Assembly: GCA_021741355.1 (NCBI GenBank)
Contig: JAIOXZ010000003.1
Span: 62,001 to 126,000 of the forward strand
DNA: 64,000 nucleotides
Reading direction: 5' to 3'
Source: Caulobacter sp.
GTDB taxonomy: Bacteria; Pseudomonadota; Alphaproteobacteria; Caulobacterales; Caulobacteraceae
Shown here in pieces: positions 60,232 through 64,000 of the stretch (position 1 is its first letter; each line of letters begins with the position of its first letter). The notes under the pieces are model-generated. The model was not told the origin of the DNA, did not search any database, and saw only the letters and a program-made list of their open reading frames with translations. A program made the translations under genes and the position numbers.

Positions 60232-61248
60232 CTACGTATTTTCCAGCACGGCCCGGGCGGATGCCGGCAGCAGCGTCACAGCCTCATCCAGCAGCTTGCG
60301 CCACTCCGGCCCCCGATCCCGCGCCTCTCCGTACGCGTCGCGCAGGGCGAAGGGGTCGATCACGCCAAGCGCCTCGATGAGGCTTACGGCTTGATGAAAG
60401 TCCTTGGGACTCTTGGGGTTCGCAGACCCTCGCTTGCGGGAGATGATCAACTTGTGCACCGCAAACCTCGCTGGAGCGGGGACGCGTACCAGAACGCCGT
60501 CTTCGTGAAGAGTCGCAGCATCGATCGTTTCACGAAGCAGGAAGTCCATGAAACGGAGGGGCGTCGCGTCCGTCCGCAGGGGCTTGAGGCGAGAGCTTGG
60601 CTCGTCAGCGCCGCCTCGGCTTGTCGTCAGGACGTCGACCGCGAACCCGTCTGGCAATACGTAGCGGGCAACTTTCGCCGGCTCCAGCGGCTTTGAAACC
60701 GCGCGAAAATCGGAGCTGACTCCTCGCAACACATCGAAAAAGGGCTGGTCGAGCTCGTCGTCAAGCGCGACGGAAACGCCATAGTCCTGAGCGACATCCA
60801 GATCCCCCGTTCGGAGAGCGGGGAGAGGAAGCTGCACGCCCAGCAGACCCGGGTAGTGCTGGAAAGCCACCGTTCCGACCAGGGCTCCACGCAGTCGGAA
60901 GAGGCCCGCTTCTGAGAGGCTCCTGACTACTTTTCCGGTACGGTCATCCGTTCCTGGAAGGCCGGCTGCGAGAAGCGATCTGACGATCGTCCGGCGCACA
61001 TCGGCGCCGATCTGTTGATCTCTCGCACGCTTGATCATCGCCAGCAGGGCATCCGTTTCCGGTCCCAGGTAGCGCTCCGTTCGCTTGCCGTTGCTTTGGG
61101 GCGGGCGAACGTACCAATAGTAGCGGCCCTTGCGTTCACGCCGGAGGAATGCTGCGTCGCGACCGAAGGCGCTGATCTGCTGCAGCCGGAGTTGATCAAG
61201 CAATTCCGCCAGATTGGTCTGGATCGCTAGTGGAATGCGATTGACCAT
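60232..61248 (-). CDS. GSU2403-like nucleotidyltransferase-fold protein
   Basis: GRDAAFLRRERKGRYYWYVRPP...KRTERYLGPETDALL; LFRLRGALVGTVAFQHYPGLLGVQLP; TGDLDVAQDYGVSVAL. The track ORF runs upstream into a shadow frame of the neighbouring ligase; start placed at MVNRIPLAIQ. Confidence 0.7.
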   Translation of the reverse strand: MVNRIPLAIQTNLAELLDQLRLQQISAFGRDAAFLRRERKGRYYWYVRPPQSNGKRTERYLGPETDALLAMIKRARDQQIGADVRRTIVRSLLAAGLPGTDDRTGKVVRSLSEAGLFRLRGALVGTVAFQHYPGLLGVQLPLPALRTGDLDVAQDYGVSVALDDELDQPFFDVLRGVSSDFRAVSKPLEPAKVARYVLPDGFAVDVLTTSRGGADEPSSRLKPLRTDATPLRFMDFLLRETIDAATLHEDGVLVRVPAPARFAVHKLIISRKRGSANPKSPKDFHQAVSLIEALGVIDPFALRDAYGEARDRGPEWRKLLDEAVTLLPASARAVLENT

Positions 61249-61260
61249 CGACAGCCTCCA

Positions 61261-61292
61261 GTTGCCACCACTCCAGAGCATGTGGTGGCAAC
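61261..61292. promoter_or_regulatory. Operator-like inverted repeat upstream of the nucleotidyltransferase gene
   Basis: gttgccaccac (61261-61271) / gtggtggcaac (61282-61292), 11-bp perfect. Confidence 0.5.
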
Positions 61293-61318
61293 AGAGCTCA
61301 TAAATCAATAGCTTGGAG

Positions 61319-61346
61319 TTATACGCAGTCGAAACTTTGCGTATAA
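61319..61346. promoter_or_regulatory. Second operator-like inverted repeat, AT-rich
   Basis: ttatacgca (61319-61327) / tgcgtataa (61338-61346), 9-bp perfect. Confidence 0.45.
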
Positions 61347-61352
61347 TCAGCC

Positions 61353-62894
61353 TCACACCACCTTGCTGTCGGTCTTGCCCCAGTAGGCGTCGCGGATCAG
61401 GCGCTTGTAGATCTTGCCCGTGTCGTGCCGCGGCAGCTGTTCCATGAAGTCGAACTGCCGGGGCCGCTTCACGCCGCTGAGATTGGCGCGGACAAACTCG
61501 TTGAGCTCGGCGGCCAGTTCGTCGCCGGCCTCGGCCCAGTTGGCCGGCTGGATGACCGCCACGACCTTCTCGCCCATCTCCTCGTCCGGCGCGCCGACCA
61601 CGGCCACGTCGGCGACCTTGGGATGGGTCACCAGCAGGTTCTCGATCTCCTGCGGATAGATGTTCACCCCGCCGGAAATGATCATGAAACTCTTGCGGTC
61701 GGTGAGGTAGAGGAAGCCCTCCTCGTCCAGCCAGCCCACATCGCCCAGGGTCGTCCAGCCGTGCCGGTTCATGGCTTCGGCGGTCTTCTTGGGGTCGTTG
61801 TAATACTCGTAGGCGCCGCCGCCGGCGAAGTAGACGCCGCCTTCCTGGCGCGGACCCAGCTCGTTGCCGTCCTCGTCGCAGATCTTCACCTCGGCGGTCA
61901 GGCCCTTGCCGACCGAACCCTTGTGACCCAGCCATTCCTCGGAGTTGATCGCGGTCAGGCCGTTGCCCTCGGTGCCGGCGTAGTACTCGTGGATCAGCGG
62001 ACCCCACCAGGCGATCATCTGTTCCTTGACGGGCACGGGGCAGGGGGCCGCCGCGTGGAACACCGCCTTCAGCGACGAGACGTCGTATTTCTTGCGGACG
62101 TCCTCGGGCAGCTTGAGCATCCGCACGAAGTGGGTCGGGACCCACTGCGCGACAGTGATCTTGTACTGCTCGATATACTTCAGCGCCGTCTCGGGATCGA
62201 ACTTCTCCATCACCACAACGGTGCCGCCCAGTTGCAGCATGCCGGCGGACCAGCCCAGCGGCGCGGCGTGGTAGAGCGGCGCGGGAGAAAGATAGACGCT
62301 GTCCGGCGTCGAGCCGTAGAGCCCGACCAGCAGCATCATCAGCGGGCCGGGCGTCTCGCCGACACCGCCCTCGGGCAGGGCGCGGCGCACGCCCTTGGGC
62401 CGCCCCGTGGTGCCCGATGAATAGAGCATGGTCATGCCGGGCGAGGGGTCGTCGATCATGGTCGTCGGGAAGCCCGCGCGGGCGTCCTCGAAGCTCTCGA
62501 ACGGCGGAACCACGCCGTCGCACATATAGAGCTTCACGCCGGTCAGCAGGGCGGCGGCTTCGGTGGCGACGCCGGCCAGGCTTTTGCCGGTGATCAGCAC
62601 CTTCGCGCCGCAGTCCCCCACGATGTACTCGATCTCGCCGGCCGTCAGCTTGGACGAGATGCAGGTGATGTAGAGACCCGCCCGCTCGGTGGCGTAGAGG
62701 ATCTCATAGTAGCGCGGGCTGTTGTCCATGAAGACCGCAACCGCGTCGCCGCGCTTGAGACCCAGCGAGCGGAACAGGTGCGCCCCCTGGTTGGCGCGCT
62801 CGTCGAGCTGGCCATAGGTAACGGACTCGCCGGAGCCGGCCATGATGTAGGCGACCTTGTCAGGCATCGTGCGGGCGTGGTGGATCGGGTGCAT
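61353..62894 (-). CDS. Acyl-CoA synthetase (AMP-binding)
   Basis: MTMLYSSGTTGRPKGVRRAL; YAGTEGNGLTAINSEEWLGHKGSVGKG; LGDVGWLDEEGFLYLTDRKSFMIISGGVNIYPQEIE. Confidence 0.93.
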   Translation of the reverse strand: MHPIHHARTMPDKVAYIMAGSGESVTYGQLDERANQGAHLFRSLGLKRGDAVAVFMDNSPRYYEILYATERAGLYITCISSKLTAGEIEYIVGDCGAKVLITGKSLAGVATEAAALLTGVKLYMCDGVVPPFESFEDARAGFPTTMIDDPSPGMTMLYSSGTTGRPKGVRRALPEGGVGETPGPLMMLLVGLYGSTPDSVYLSPAPLYHAAPLGWSAGMLQLGGTVVVMEKFDPETALKYIEQYKITVAQWVPTHFVRMLKLPEDVRKKYDVSSLKAVFHAAAPCPVPVKEQMIAWWGPLIHEYYAGTEGNGLTAINSEEWLGHKGSVGKGLTAEVKICDEDGNELGPRQEGGVYFAGGGAYEYYNDPKKTAEAMNRHGWTTLGDVGWLDEEGFLYLTDRKSFMIISGGVNIYPQEIENLLVTHPKVADVAVVGAPDEEMGEKVVAVIQPANWAEAGDELAAELNEFVRANLSGVKRPRQFDFMEQLPRHDTGKIYKRLIRDAYWGKTDSKVV

Positions 62895-62934
62895 GGCGTT
62901 CAGACTGTTCGACTGGTGTTGAGACGAGGGCCGC

Positions 62935-64000
62935 TCAGGCGGCCATGGATGACGGGACGGACTTGCCCAGGATCATGTCGCTGGCTTTCTCGGCGATCAT
63001 GATGGTCGGGGCGTTGGTGTTGCCGCTGACCAGCCGGGGCATGATCGAGGCGTCGACGACCCGCAGGCCCTCCACGCCGTGAACCCGCAGCTGGGCGTCG
63101 ACCACCGCCTGGGGGCCATTGCCCATCTGGCAGGTGCCGACCGGGTGATAGATCGTCGTGCCGGCGCCGCGGGCGTATTCGAGCAGCATCTCGTCGGTCT
63201 GGAAGTCCGGGCCGGGCATCATTTCGTGGTCGATGTAGCGCGCCAGGGCGGCTTGTTCGGCGATCTTCCGCCCGATCTTCAGCGAGGCCACGGCGACTTC
63301 CTGGTCGAGGCTGTCGGCCAGGTAGTTGGCGAAGATGCTCGGATAGACGCTCGGGTCAGCGGACTTGATGCGGATATGGCCGCGGCTCTCGGGCCGCAGC
63401 TGGCAGGGCGCGATGGTCAGGCCGGGCTGGCCTTCCAGCTCCATCTTCTGCTCGTTCGCCAGCTTCTCGAAATTCATCGTCGCCGGCAGGATATGGTACT
63501 GGATGTCCGGGTGCGCGAGGTCCGGCCGGGACTTGCAGAACACCGCGATATGCGCCGCCGAGAGGGTCAGCAGACCCTTGCGCTGGAACAGGAACTTCAT
63601 CGCCTCGCCGATGAAGCGCGGCCCGCGGGTCAGCTCGTTGACGGAGATGACGTCCGCCTTGAGCCGGTACTGCTGGCTCATCACATAGTGGTCCTGCAGG
63701 TTCTCGCCGACGCCCGGCAGGTCCGCGACCACCTCCACGCCGTGTTCGCGCAGCAGGGCCCCGGGGCCGACGCCGGACAGCTGCAGAAGCTGGGGCGAGT
63801 TCACCGCCCCGCCCGACAGGATGACCTCCTTCGCGGCCATCGCGGTGCGCTTGACGCCGTTCTGGGTCAAGGCCACGCCCACCGCGCGCTTGCCCTCGAA
63901 CAGCACCTTTGAGGCCAGGGCGTTGGTCTCGACCCGCAGGTTCTGGCGGCCCATGACGGGGTGCAGATAGGCGACGGCGGCCGAGCAGCGCTGCCCGTTC
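62935..64000 (-). CDS. GMC family oxidoreductase (choline dehydrogenase-like), partial at the right edge
   Basis: Frame stays open to base 64000 (...[42 protein letters not shown]); [60 protein letters not shown]. Confidence 0.93.
   Translation of the reverse strand, partial: NGQRCSAAVAYLHPVMGRQNLRVETNALASKVLFEGKRAVGVALTQNGVKRTAMAAKEVILSGGAVNSPQLLQLSGVGPGALLREHGVEVVADLPGVGENLQDHYVMSQQYRLKADVISVNELTRGPRFIGEAMKFLFQRKGLLTLSAAHIAVFCKSRPDLAHPDIQYHILPATMNFEKLANEQKMELEGQPGLTIAPCQLRPESRGHIRIKSADPSVYPSIFANYLADSLDQEVAVASLKIGRKIAEQAALARYIDHEMMPGPDFQTDEMLLEYARGAGTTIYHPVGTCQMGNGPQAVVDAQLRVHGVEGLRVVDASIMPRLVSGNTNAPTIMIAEKASDMILGKSVPSSMAA

Noticed and set aside
60232-62523. Single 763-aa ORF as one protein
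   Set aside because: The N-terminal part is an out-of-frame reading of the acyl-CoA synthetase; the real gene starts near 61248.

Overview
This is a 64 kb, high-GC, gene-dense chromosomal window. Gene content and repeat style suggest an alphaproteobacterium, probably Caulobacterales (inference, not tested). Most of it is ordinary housekeeping and accessory metabolism: a glycosyltransferase/asparagine synthetase/PQQ-type sugar dehydrogenase block, queCED, aroC/dnaJ-like/pdxH, acyl-CoA metabolism genes, an oppBC/oppA peptide-transport locus, three TonB-dependent receptors, two S9 peptidases, sppA, a CHASE3 hybrid histidine kinase, msrB, csbD, a parDE-type toxin-antitoxin pair and three tRNAs (CAT, CGG, TTG). 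I found no rRNA, CRISPR array, transposase, integrase or prophage. The points most worth a second look are: (i) several families of palindromic repeats, including a recurrent GGGGACA...TGTCCCC hairpin family and a 104-bp palindrome read in frame inside asnB; (ii) an acyl-CoA ligase fused to a membrane DUF1499 module; (iii) a hybrid histidine kinase that appears to lack both the phosphoacceptor His and the N-box Asn; (iv) a QueD homologue with Tyr at the catalytic Cys position; (v) a copper-locus-type outer-membrane protein split by a 1-nt frameshift; (vi) two accessory genes of unclear function (an orphan at 17.5-18.5 kb beside a nest of palindromes, and a GSU2403-like nucleotidyltransferase with paired operator-like inverted repeats). 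All family assignments come from reading motifs by eye; no database search was run.
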